53,617 nucleotides of DNA, taken from Georgenia thermotolerans. Lineage in GTDB: Bacteria; Actinomycetota; Actinomycetes; Actinomycetales; Actinomycetaceae. Positions 32,177 through 40,626 of this stretch are shown here, piece after piece. Every line of letters starts with the position of its first letter. Within the stretch, counting starts at the first letter, position 1. The DNA is taken from positions 1-53,617 of the forward strand of contig NZ_VUKF01000031.1 of NCBI RefSeq assembly GCF_009193185.1, given 5' to 3'. Position numbers and translations under genes: made by a program. Under the pieces are notes generated by a model. It ran no database searches and was not told the origin of the DNA. It saw nothing but the letters and a program-made list of their open reading frames with translations.

Positions 32177-32845
32177 ATGCCTACCTTCGCTGAGCTGATG
32201 AAGGACGCGGACCACCGCGGACTTGTCCGGAAGTCAAAGCGCGCAATGGGATTCATCCGTCGCGCTTCCGAGGGCGAGCTGCCCGAGGCCATCACCGGCC
32301 CCAACAGCCTGCCCGTCGACCTCAAGGCCCTCGGCTTCAAGCCCATCGGCCTGGTCACCCCGGACGGTTACCGGTTCGGCCGTGACGTCGAGAAGGACGA
32401 CGTGGACGCCCTCGGCTACTCCTCGTTCGTCCGCACCGACGTTCTCCGGGTCGCCCGCACCATCGCGTTCAACCCGCTCCAGTTCGGGCAGCGGCACCTC
32501 AACGAGATTCGCTACGGCATGGACCTCTCCGGTGTCACCCCCGACGCCACCACCGGCGAAATCGTCTTCGACGAGCCCGACCTGCCCATCGATGACGAGT
32601 ACCAGCTCATCGTCGTGGCCGACGACGGGCCGGCCGCGAACAACTGGATCATGGGCCGCGGTTACGGCGCCGTGAAACTGGCGAACGCGGACGAGGAGGC
32701 GTGGGGCCAGTCGGTCATCCAGAACGCGCTGACGTTTGATGTGTTCACGGATGACGAGCTGGGTACGCCGGTTCGGCACTACCTGGGTGGCACTGGGGCG
32801 AAGGCGTCTGCGGACATCCTGGGTTACGCGTCGGCTGGGGCCTAA
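32177..32845 (+). CDS. major tail (tube) protein
   Basis: The 222-residue protein has the beta-sandwich pattern of siphovirus tube proteins: PVDLKALGFKPIGLVTPDGYRFGRDVEKDDVDALGYSSFVRTDVLRVARTIAFNPLQ..., GEIVFDEPDLPIDDEYQLIVVADD, and ALTFDVFTDDELGTPVRHYLGG. Hexamer rings stack to form the tail tube. AAAGGAAA precedes ATG 32177. Codon choice returns to the C-ending style for most of this gene, as expected for a very highly expressed protein. Confidence 0.9.
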   Translation: MPTFAELMKDADHRGLVRKSKRAMGFIRRASEGELPEAITGPNSLPVDLKALGFKPIGLVTPDGYRFGRDVEKDDVDALGYSSFVRTDVLRVARTIAFNPLQFGQRHLNEIRYGMDLSGVTPDATTGEIVFDEPDLPIDDEYQLIVVADDGPAANNWIMGRGYGAVKLANADEEAWGQSVIQNALTFDVFTDDELGTPVRHYLGGTGAKASADILGYASAGA

Positions 32846-32942
32846 CAGTCTCCTGGTCGGCGGTGCGCTCCGGGTGTCGTGCCGCCGGCCAGGCTCCTCC
32901 ATCTTTCACACCCGCCCATATCAGCCCTGACGAGAGGGAGGC

Positions 32943-33095
32943 ATGACCATGCCCCGTTTCACTCACAAGGACACCGGTCACGTCGTGGAGACGTCCGACG
33001 CCCGCGAGCGGGTCACCCTGCTCGCCTCTGGTTACCGCGAGCAGGCCGCGAAGACCGCCGCCGTGCGCGAGGCCGACGCCAAGAACAGCAAGTAA
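32943..33095 (+). CDS. small DUF7302-like protein (50 aa)
   Basis: The 50-residue product (MTMPRFTHKDTGHVVETSDARERVTLLASGYREQ...) resembles small actinophage proteins that begin with an FTHxxTGxVV strand pair and end in a helix. A GAGGGAGG site precedes ATG 32943. It lies between the tube and chaperone genes. Function unknown. Confidence 0.65.
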   Translation: MTMPRFTHKDTGHVVETSDARERVTLLASGYREQAAKTAAVREADAKNSK

Positions 33096-33125
33096 CCACC
33101 AACCAACACCCGGGAAGGTTCCATC

Positions 33126-33473
33126 GTGGCTAACGACAAGCCGAAGAACGTCATCAGCGTCAGCGACCTCGACAGCGAGGTCAACCACGACCCCGTTCGG
33201 GTCCCCCTCAAGTCGGGCAAGTTCGTCACGTTCCCCGACATCTACGACGCCCCCGTTGAGGAAGCTGAGGCGTTCTTCCAGGAGATTGCACACGGGCAGG
33301 CCACCGGGAAGATCACCCCGGCCCTGCGTAAGTGGCTGTCCCCGGAGGACTATGACGCACTCCTCGAGCAGTTCCCCACCCTCCGCGCCCTGACTCCGGT
33401 GATTGAGCGGGTCATGGCCGCCTATGAGAAGTCGTGGGGGACGCCGGGGGAAGAGCGCGCCTCCGCGAACTGA
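33126..33473 (+). CDS. tail assembly chaperone, short form
   Basis: The 115-residue protein (NVISVSDLDSEVNHDPVRVPLKSGKFVTFPDIYDAPVEEAEAFFQEIAHGQATGKITPALRKWLSPEDYDALLEQFPTLRAL...) is a typical actinophage gpG-like chaperone placed before the tape measure. It ends within the start of the next frame, where two GGGGG runs (33436-33440 and 33446-33450) lie; ribosomes probably shift -1 there to make the long form. AAGGTT precedes GTG 33126. Confidence 0.9.
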   Translation: MANDKPKNVISVSDLDSEVNHDPVRVPLKSGKFVTFPDIYDAPVEEAEAFFQEIAHGQATGKITPALRKWLSPEDYDALLEQFPTLRALTPVIERVMAAYEKSWGTPGEERASAN

Positions 33474-33928
33474 TCCGCCGCTACCGGGCCGAGATTCGCG
33501 CCGACCTGTTGCAGGTGTTCGGTGTGGACTTGGCCCGGTGGTGGGTGGACCGGCGGTGGAAGGCGTTGCTTGAACTGATCGACCAACTGCCGTCGGCGTC
33601 ACGGTTCAACGAGGCAGTGCAGAACGATCCGGAGCAGGCGGAGTTGATCGCCTTGGCCCGGGAGGAAGCGGCAGACCAGGACACTGAGGGTGAGGCGTGG
33701 TCGCCGCGGGTTGCGGAGTACGACCTGCACGCGAACCTGCTGCGCGACCTCATCCAAGCCGTCCTCGGGTTGCAGGCCGCCACGGTCGCAGCGCAAGGCG
33801 GCAAACCCGGGCAAGTCATGGACTACCCCACACCCAAGACCGAGGTCGACCGGGCTGTCGCCCGCATGAACCTTGCGTGGGCGAAGAACATGGCCGCCCG
33901 GTTCGGGTTCGACCCTGACGAAATCTAG
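33434..33928 (+). CDS. tail assembly chaperone, frameshift extension (gpT-like)
   Basis: This frame is -1 relative to the upstream chaperone and overlaps it by 40 bases. The 164-codon frame encodes RLRELIRRYRAEIRADLLQVFGVDLARWWVDRRWKALLELIDQLP..., EYDLHANLLRDLIQAVLGL, and KTEVDRAVARMNLAWAKNMAARFG, the usual second half of actinophage chaperones. It has no good ribosome site of its own, so it is most likely made as a fusion (33126-33928) by slippage on a G-run. Its stop shares the bases CTAG with the opposite-strand gene. Confidence 0.85.
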   Translation: MGDAGGRARLRELIRRYRAEIRADLLQVFGVDLARWWVDRRWKALLELIDQLPSASRFNEAVQNDPEQAELIALAREEAADQDTEGEAWSPRVAEYDLHANLLRDLIQAVLGLQAATVAAQGGKPGQVMDYPTPKTEVDRAVARMNLAWAKNMAARFGFDPDEI

Positions 33929-34302
33929 ACGGGGGCACCCAGTTCGCGTGCCAGTGCGGTGAAGTCGCTGTTGTCCTTGCGGCGGAAGTGCAGTTGGTAC
34001 TTCTTCCCGCCGTTAGCCCGAAGGACGAGTTTGCCGTTGACCAAGGCGTTGCCCGTCTTGAACTGCTCAACGGTGAACTCGTCCCGGGTGAGAACAAGAT
34101 CGGGCTGGGCGGCGCCAACCGCCAGGACCGCCCTCCCCATGCCCTTGACGGTTTCCCTGTCCGACTGCCCCTCGTGGACGTAATCGTCAACGTCCACATC
34201 ACTCGGCCCCATAAGGCCAAAGTGGGCCGCCTTGTTCGTGCCCCGGGCACGGAGAGTGTGACCGTCCCACTCAACCTCGCACATGTAGCCCCTGAGCTTC
34301 AT
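33925..34302 (-). CDS. DUF4429/bacterial PH-like cargo protein
   Basis: The 125-residue protein (MKLRGYMCEVEWDGHTLRARGTNKAAHFGLMGPSDVDVDD...VNGKLVLRANGGKKYQLHFRRKDNSDFTALARELGAPV) fits the DUF4429/bPH-type fold seen in actinobacterial proteins: strands carrying FDG-x-TL and the final helix FRRKDNxDFTALAREL. It is encoded against the late operon between the tail chaperones and the tape measure, so it is probably cargo expressed in the lysogen from its own promoter. The stop codon overlaps the chaperone stop (CTAG). An upstream in-frame extension to 34515 looks non-coding and overlaps the HNH gene. Confidence 0.6.
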   Translation of the reverse strand: MKLRGYMCEVEWDGHTLRARGTNKAAHFGLMGPSDVDVDDYVHEGQSDRETVKGMGRAVLAVGAAQPDLVLTRDEFTVEQFKTGNALVNGKLVLRANGGKKYQLHFRRKDNSDFTALARELGAPV

Positions 34303-34453
34303 CCCCCACACACCCCTCACCGCCGGCCAAAACTTGTCGGGCTCACAATAGCGTGTCGCACACCAAAACGACACCCATTTCGATACAATGAGCCCACAAC
34401 AAAAATAGACCCCGCGACGGCCAGGTGTTAGCGCACCGAAAGCCGCCCGGGGC

Positions 34454-35392
34454 ATGGCCGACCGGATAGGGGTCGACGTGGCTAATTCTACATGCTCAAT
34501 CGACGGATGTGTCAAGAAGGTGCGGGCACGCGGTCTCTGCGGCGCCCACTACGAAGCGCAGCGGCAAGCCAACGGCGGCACCCGCCAGACCGCCCCCTGT
34601 AGAGGGTGTGGCAAGCCGATCCAACGCGAACCCGGGTCCACACAGATCCGCCACTACTGCGACGACGGCTGCCGGCCCAGGTGTGACATCGACGGATGCG
34701 ATGAGCCTGTTGTGGGGCGCGGCTGGTGCGCATTTCATTACACGCGCTGGAAGCTGGCAGGCGATCCGACCGCCCCACTGACGAAGTCTAGCCCGTATCG
34801 CGGTGCGAAATGCTCCGTTGAAGGATGCGACAGGGCGAAGCGCAAACTCGGCATGTGCGCGGTCCACTACGGATAGTTTCAACGCACTGGTCAGGTTAAG
34901 CCGATTGCCGAGCGGTATCAAGGCGAAACGTGCATCGCTTGCGGTGGCCCGTCCGGCTTGCTCTGGGGTATGCGCAAGTTCTGCTCGTCTCGGTGTCAGC
35001 AACTCTATTACCGTCACGACGGACAGATTCCCGAGACGTTCACCTGCGTTATCTGTGGCGGCGAGTTCCCCATGGAAAGAACTGACGGAGAGCGCCGGCT
35101 ACGCCGTCGCAACAAGCGGATCAAGCAGTGCAAGCGATGCAGTCAGGATCGCAGGAAGCACGGCGTATCCGTTGGCTGGCTTGCCGCTCGTGACGGTACC
35201 GACTGCTCGATCTGCGGTGACCCTGTCGATATGACGTTGCGGTACCCGGATGGCATGTGCCCGTCAATCGACCACGTTATTCCGCGCGCGAAGGGCGGAA
35301 CGAACGACCCCGAAAACCTGGCGCTTGCCCACATGCAATGCAACCGAATCAAGTCGGACTCCGGCCACAGGCTGGGGGTGAAGCGCGTCTAA
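34454..35392 (+). pseudogene. HNH endonuclease gene split by an in-frame amber codon
   Basis: Two reading frames (34454-34876, 140 aa; and from about 34877 to 35392, with first ATG at 34958) lie in the same frame, separated only by TAG at 34874-34876. The N-part has two CSIDGC...GLCGAHY-type zinc knuckles plus an RGCGKPI motif; just before the stop is CSVEGCDRAKRKLGMCAVHYG. Reading on gives FQRTGQ, GETCIACGG and KFCSSRCQQLYY, then CSICGDPVD and the HNH core SIDHVIPRAKGGTNDPENLALAHMQCNRIKSD. The earlier knuckle reads HYTRWKLAG, so TAG occupies the place of a single residue (Arg there). It is a homing-type nuclease beside the tape measure gene. Truncation, or amber readthrough, are both possible. 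Confidence 0.8.
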
Positions 35393-35406
35393 GCCGGAGG
35401 TAAACA

Positions 35407-38400
35407 GTGGCGACAGTTGGCTCGGCGCAGGTACTCATTCGCCCTGTATTTGGAAATTTTCAGCGGGATATCGCGAAGGAACTCGGCGGCACTGGCACTC
35501 AGGCCGGCAAGGCTGCCGGCTCATCTCTTGGTGACAGTCTCGCGAAGTGGGGGAAGCGCGGCGCGGTCGTTGCCGGTGCGGCTATCTCGACTGTGGTTGG
35601 CGCTTCGCTTGTGCGCGGATTCGGGCGCCTGTCCGCTATCGAGAACGCGCAGGCAAAGCTTCGTGGGCTTGGGCATGACGCTGACTCGGTCAGGGCCATC
35701 ATGGACAACGCGTTGACGTCCGTGAAGGGCACTGCGTTTGGGCTTGGTGAGGCGGCGACCATCGCGGCTTCGGCTGTTGCTGCCGGTATCAAGCCGGGTG
35801 AGAAGCTGGCGAAGCACCTGACCAACGTGGCTAACAATGCGGCCGCTGCGGGCATCTCCATGGAGGAGATGGGGGGCGTGTTCAACAAGGCGGCCACGCA
35901 GGCGAATGGTGTGCAGAACGACGTCATTTCGCAGTTGGCTGACCGGGGCATTCCGATTTACCAGGCGCTGGCTGATCAGATGGGTGTCACGGCTGGCGAG
36001 GTGTTCAAGCTCGCCTCCGAGGGCAAGGTTAACTTCGAGACGTTCTCGGCGGCGGCAGAGAAGGCGGCGGGCACCGTCTCTGCGGAGATGGGTGGCACGG
36101 TCACTGGTTCGTGGAAGAACATGTGGGCTTCGATTGGGCGCGTCGGTGCGAACGCCCTGTCTGGCGTGTTCCCCCAGATTGCTCCGGCCTTGCAGGGTGT
36201 CATGAACGCACTCGGGCCCGTGGAGGAGAAGGCCAAGGTCGTAGGCGAGGCCGTCGGCAAGTGGCTTTCACGCGGCGCCGAGGCGGTGAAGACGTTCATT
36301 GCCGAGTGGAAGTCTGGTGAGGGTCTGGGTGGTCGTGCCGCTGAGATGTTCACGAGGATCACGGACGGGGCTAAGGGCCTGTTCGATCTGCTCGTGCGCG
36401 GGGACTACTCGGGTGCGTTGCGGAACGCGTTCGGGTGGGAAGAGGATTCGGGCGCGGTCGATGCGCTGTTCCGTCTGCGGGATGCGGTGATTGACCTTGG
36501 CGGGTGGATCAAGGACACCCTGCTCCCGGCTGCCCGCGACTTCGGCGGCTGGTTGAAGGACCACAAGGGTGTCGTGATCGGTGTGGCTGCCGCGTATGGG
36601 GCGCTCAAGCTTGCGGTGATTGCGCACACGGCGGCGATGGCGGCTCAGAAGGCCGGCGGCTTTGGCGCGATGCTGATGACGTGGGTTAAGAGTCTGAATT
36701 TTGTTCAGACTGCCACGAAGATGGCTGCGGCTGTGCAGTGGTTGTGGAATGCGGCAATCACGGCTAACCCCATTGGCATCATCATTGTGGCTGTCACTGC
36801 CCTTGTTGGTGCTTTGGTGTGGTTCTTCACGAAGACCGAGACCGGGCAGCGGATTGTCACGGCCGCGTGGGAGGGCATTAAGACGGTTGTGTCGGCCGTG
36901 GTGGGTTGGTTCACCGGGACTGCGCTGCCGTTCATGAAGGGTGTGTGGGATGGGATCGCGGCGGGTGCGTCCCGGCTGTGGGGTGTCCTGTCCCCGGTCT
37001 TCTCGGCCATTGGTGTCGCTTTCAAGACCGTCGGTGGGTTTATCTGGTCGGTCTGGTCAAGCGTCATCAAGCTCGCCTGGGATCTGATCGCTTTCGGTGC
37101 GAAGGCGCTGTGGAACAACGTCCTCAAGCCGGTGTTCGGGTACATTAAGGCCGGCTGGGATGTGCTGGCGCAGGGCGTCAGGTGGGCGTGGACCAACCTG
37201 CTCAAGCCAGCGTGGGATGCCGTGTCGGCGGGTGCGTCGTGGTTGTGGAAGAGCGCACTCAAGCCCGCGTTCGACGGCATCAAGGCCGGGTGGGATTTCG
37301 CGATCCAGGGCATCAAGTGGGCCTGGGACAACATTCTCAAGCCCGTGTTTAATGCCGTCAGTTCGTTTGTGACCGACACGGTCGTTCCAGGTGTGCAGCG
37401 TGGCGTCGACACTCTCAAGAGCATCTGGACGACGGTCGCGAACTTGTTCCGGTCGCCTATCAACTGGGTTATTAACACGGTTTGGAACAACGGGCTCAAG
37501 AAGGCGTTCGACAACGTCGCCACGGCGATTGGGTCGAGTTCGCGTCTTCCGCAGGCGCCGACGATTCCGGCGTTCGCTAAGGGTGGATACCACAAGGGTG
37601 GTTGGGCTCTTGTGGGTGAGGAAGGCCCTGAGCTTATTAACACGTCGAACCCGGCTCGGGTGTACACCGCCGCTCAGACGGCGGCGATGCTCGGTGCCGG
37701 TGAGGGCTCTGAGGGTGGGTCTGTCGGTTCGGTTGTGCGGGCTGCCGTGGACTGGATTCGGGGTGGTCTCGCGTCGGCGGCTGGGGCGATTCTTGATCCG
37801 CTCAAGCGGCTCATCTCGTCCTCTGTGGGGCAGTGGGGCACGTCCGGGCGCCTGGCTGGGGATGTGGCCGGCTCGGCCATCGACCGGTTGGTGTCGTGGA
37901 TCCGAGGGAAGGACGCTGAGGCGCCCACCATCGGCGGGTCTGGTTGGGCGCGTCCCGCGAACGGCCCGGTGTCGCAGCGGTTCGGTGTCGCCGGGGTCCT
38001 CTCCGGTCTGCCGCACGCCGGTATTGACATCGCCACCACCGGCAAGACGTTCGCGGCGGCGGCCGGGCAGGTTCTCAAGACGGGGATGAACATTCTCGGT
38101 GGCCGGTCTGGTATCGGCATTCTGCTCCAGCACGCCCAGGATCTGTTCACCTACTACGGCCACAACCCGGTCGGCGGTGTACAGGTCAAGCCGGGGCAGT
38201 CGGTCAAGGCCGGTCAGCACATTGGGTTCGGTGGGTCGACCGGGAACGTGACGGGTCCGCACCTGCACTTCGAGCTACACAAGGGCGGCATCGGGCGGGC
38301 CGTTGACCCGGCACAACTTGGCGTGTTCGACAACGGCGGGTTTCTCCAGCCGGGGGCGTTGGGGACGAACTTCACGGGGAAGCCGGAACCGGTGCTGACG

Positions 38401-38556
38401 TCCCAGCAGTGGGCGGACATTCACCGGCTCGCCGTGGACCGTCGCAGCCGCCCAGATGGGCCGCAGCGCATTGAGGGCACCTTGGACCTCGGCAACGGCC
38501 TCAAGGGGTACGTGCGAGGCACCATCCAGGAAACGTTGAGAGGGGCGGGGCGCTGA
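35407..38556 (+). CDS. tape measure protein with C-terminal M23 peptidase
   Basis: The 1049-residue protein sets tail length and is threaded inside the tube. It has an N-terminal tape-measure domain (VGSAQVLIRPVFGNFQRDIAKELG..., NALTSVKGTAFGLGEAATIAASAVAAGIKPG), hydrophobic segments around residues 390-480, and tandem Trp-rich repeats (W-(A/G)-W-x-x-L-KPAWDAVSAG-type, about 500-690). The C-terminal LytM/M23 peptidase has HAGID (His870, Asp874) and HLH (His952, His954), the zinc and catalytic residues. The peptidase probably opens peptidoglycan during DNA entry. GGAGG precedes GTG 35407. Confidence 0.95.
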   Translation: MATVGSAQVLIRPVFGNFQRDIAKELGGTGTQAGKAAGSSLGDSLAKWGKRGAVVAGAAISTVVGASLVRGFGRLSAIENAQAKLRGLGHDADSVRAIMDNALTSVKGTAFGLGEAATIAASAVAAGIKPGEKLAKHLTNVANNAAAAGISMEEMGGVFNKAATQANGVQNDVISQLADRGIPIYQALADQMGVTAGEVFKLASEGKVNFETFSAAAEKAAGTVSAEMGGTVTGSWKNMWASIGRVGANALSGVFPQIAPALQGVMNALGPVEEKAKVVGEAVGKWLSRGAEAVKTFIAEWKSGEGLGGRAAEMFTRITDGAKGLFDLLVRGDYSGALRNAFGWEEDSGAVDALFRLRDAVIDLGGWIKDTLLPAARDFGGWLKDHKGVVIGVAAAYGALKLAVIAHTAAMAAQKAGGFGAMLMTWVKSLNFVQTATKMAAAVQWLWNAAITANPIGIIIVAVTALVGALVWFFTKTETGQRIVTAAWEGIKTVVSAVVGWFTGTALPFMKGVWDGIAAGASRLWGVLSPVFSAIGVAFKTVGGFIWSVWSSVIKLAWDLIAFGAKALWNNVLKPVFGYIKAGWDVLAQGVRWAWTNLLKPAWDAVSAGASWLWKSALKPAFDGIKAGWDFAIQGIKWAWDNILKPVFNAVSSFVTDTVVPGVQRGVDTLKSIWTTVANLFRSPINWVINTVWNNGLKKAFDNVATAIGSSSRLPQAPTIPAFAKGGYHKGGWALVGEEGPELINTSNPARVYTAAQTAAMLGAGEGSEGGSVGSVVRAAVDWIRGGLASAAGAILDPLKRLISSSVGQWGTSGRLAGDVAGSAIDRLVSWIRGKDAEAPTIGGSGWARPANGPVSQRFGVAGVLSGLPHAGIDIATTGKTFAAAAGQVLKTGMNILGGRSGIGILLQHAQDLFTYYGHNPVGGVQVKPGQSVKAGQHIGFGGSTGNVTGPHLHFELHKGGIGRAVDPAQLGVFDNGGFLQPGALGTNFTGKPEPVLTSQQWADIHRLAVDRRSRPDGPQRIEGTLDLGNGLKGYVRGTIQETLRGAGR

Positions 38557-39428
38557 TGGCTGGTCTGTCTCTCGAGGTGTTGTCTGATCCGGTGCCGTCG
38601 GTTGGGGTGACGGTGGATGGCCTGGATGCGTCTGGGCCGTCCACCGTGACGGTGGAGCGGTCTATTCCTGGTGAGGGTTGGACCCAGGTGCCGGGGATGG
38701 CGGGCCGCCAGGTGACGGGCGGGTTCTATGAGGTGGATTACGCGGCGCCGCTTGCTGTGCCGGTGACGTACCGGGCGACCGTCGTTGGTGCGGTGCAGCC
38801 GGCCACGCTCGAGGCTGTGGTCACGGTCGTTTCGGGAACCTGTTGGTTGCAGGACCCGGTGAACCCCTTCACCGCTGTGCCTGTTCATGTCGGCAGCGGC
38901 GCCAGAAGGGGTGGGGCCTTCTTCACGAAGGCGTCGTTCGCTTCGCTGTCGTGGCAGTTGCCGGGTGCGGTGGAGCGGGTCATGGGAGCTACTACCCCTG
39001 TTGGTATGGGTGGGGTGCGGCAGGCGCCCTCGGGTCTGCCGATGACGATTGTTACGCAGTCCCGGGAACAGGCGAACCGGCTGCGGACCCTGCTGACGAC
39101 CGCGTACCCGCTGATGCTGCGGGTGGTTCCTCCGGTCACACAGTTCCCGGCGGTGTCATTCCTGCACGCCGAGGTCGAGGAGCGGCCCCGCTTCGACGTG
39201 GCACCGTTCGATGGGAGCCGGGAGGACTGGGTCCTTACGGCAGATGTCGTGCGGGCTCCGCGGGTGCGTGTGTTGGTGCCGCGGTGGACGTATGGGGACG
39301 TGCAGGCGTTGTGGGAGACACACGGGCAGGCGGTTGCGGCTGGGGGGAGTTACCTGGACTGGTTGCGTGACCCGACCCCGGCGGGTCGGGGTGGCGCAGC
39401 ACCTATGACGATGGCGGTGGAGGGCTGA
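38556..39428 (+). CDS. distal tail (Dit-like) minor tail protein
   Basis: The 290-residue protein is beta-rich (LSLEVLSDPVPSVGVTVDGLDASGPSTVTVERSIPGEGWTQVPGMAGRQVTGGFYEVDYAAPLAVPVTYRATV...) with a C-terminal domain ending in RVRVLVPRWTYGDVQALWETHG. As the first gene after the tape measure it is expected to form the ring at the tail tip. Shares one base with the tape measure gene. Confidence 0.78.
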   Translation: MAGLSLEVLSDPVPSVGVTVDGLDASGPSTVTVERSIPGEGWTQVPGMAGRQVTGGFYEVDYAAPLAVPVTYRATVVGAVQPATLEAVVTVVSGTCWLQDPVNPFTAVPVHVGSGARRGGAFFTKASFASLSWQLPGAVERVMGATTPVGMGGVRQAPSGLPMTIVTQSREQANRLRTLLTTAYPLMLRVVPPVTQFPAVSFLHAEVEERPRFDVAPFDGSREDWVLTADVVRAPRVRVLVPRWTYGDVQALWETHGQAVAAGGSYLDWLRDPTPAGRGGAAPMTMAVEG

Positions 39429-40624
39429 TGCTGAACCTCAGCGACGATGTCCGGGAGGCGCTGTCGGGGTCGCGGCCGGCTGATCGGGTGGTGGGCGAGG
39501 TCTGGTACGACGGGCAGCTGGTGGTGCCGAACCTTGACATTGGTTCGTGGCGGATTGACACGGATGCCACCCGGTCGGTGCGCCGGCAAGTCACCGTCAC
39601 TGTGACTTCCGATGATGGTGCTCTGGCGCCGTGGGCGGTTGATGACGCCCTCGGTGTGGCCGGGTCTGTTCTGCGGCTGGTGTACATCGTGGGTGGGGTG
39701 GCGGACGGGCAGGTTCCCATGGGGGAGTTCCGCATCACGCGCCCGTCGGTTGCGGAGTCGTGGCGTTCGCAGCGCCTTATTCGGGCGTTTGATGATGAGG
39801 GCCGGTCGGTGGTCGCGGAGGAGTTGCCGGCGCAGTGGTCGTCGTCGGCGGCTGTCGAGGTGCAGGCTGATGATCTGACGCGTACTGCGGAGCTTGGCCG
39901 GTTTGTGGCGCCGGAGGCGGTGAAGCACACCGGGTCGGTGATTCAGGAGGTGGCGCGCCTGCTCGATGGGATTGTGCCGGTCACTGTCGCGGCGGGGGTG
40001 GTGGACGGTCGGGTGCCGGCGTCGGTGACGTATGAGCGTGACCGTATGCCTGCGGTGGAGGCTCTGCTGGGGTCGATTAACGCGACGCATCGGATGACTG
40101 GTGATGGCCGTTTCGAGGTTATCCCTGTGGCTGGTGGTGCGCCGGTGTGGGACATCGCGGGTGGGGATGATGGTGTGCTGGTCGACTTCGGTCGGGCGAT
40201 GGATGTGCGGGATTTTCCCAACATTGCCGTCGTGGAGGGCAAGAGTGCGACCGACCTGCCGCTGATTGGGGTGGCCCGGGAGACTGGTGGGGCGCTGCGT
40301 GCTAGTGGCCCGCACGGGCAGATCCCGGAGTTCATGTATTCCGACATTATGGACACGCAGGCCAAGGTGACCGCTGCGGCGAAGACCCGGCTGGCGAATC
40401 TGATCGCTTCACGGTCGGTGGTGTTGCCGGTGACGTGTCTGCCGCATCCGGGGTTGCAGGAGTATGACGTGGTCACGTTGACCACGCCGGCTGGGACGCT
40501 GACCGGTCAGGTTCAGACGGTCAATATCTCGGGTGGGCCGGGTGGGGTGGACCCGATGGGGTTGGGCATGGTCGTGGCGTGGGAGCAGATGGCCGCTATC
40601 GCCCGCGAGCTGCGGAGGAGGTAG
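39428..40624 (+). CDS. tail hub protein, DUF5047-like
   Basis: The 398-residue protein (LNLSDDVREALSGSRPADRVVGEVWYDGQLVVPNLDIGSWRIDTDATRSVRRQVTVTVTSDDGALAPW...) fits the DUF5047 type of actinophage minor tail proteins, with the later region RDFPNIAVVEGKSATDLP... LANLIASRSVVLPVTCLPHPGLQEYDVVTLTTPAG typical of gp27/gpD-like hubs. It probably forms the central hub beneath the distal tail ring. Confidence 0.82.
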   Translation: MLNLSDDVREALSGSRPADRVVGEVWYDGQLVVPNLDIGSWRIDTDATRSVRRQVTVTVTSDDGALAPWAVDDALGVAGSVLRLVYIVGGVADGQVPMGEFRITRPSVAESWRSQRLIRAFDDEGRSVVAEELPAQWSSSAAVEVQADDLTRTAELGRFVAPEAVKHTGSVIQEVARLLDGIVPVTVAAGVVDGRVPASVTYERDRMPAVEALLGSINATHRMTGDGRFEVIPVAGGAPVWDIAGGDDGVLVDFGRAMDVRDFPNIAVVEGKSATDLPLIGVARETGGALRASGPHGQIPEFMYSDIMDTQAKVTAAAKTRLANLIASRSVVLPVTCLPHPGLQEYDVVTLTTPAGTLTGQVQTVNISGGPGGVDPMGLGMVVAWEQMAAIARELRRR

Positions 40625-40626
40625 CG

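Noticed and set aside
34303-34515. N-terminal extension of the DUF4429-like gene
   Set aside because: It overlaps the HNH gene start and lower-GC promoter-like DNA, and adds cysteine-rich sequence unlike the family; the domain starts at 34302.
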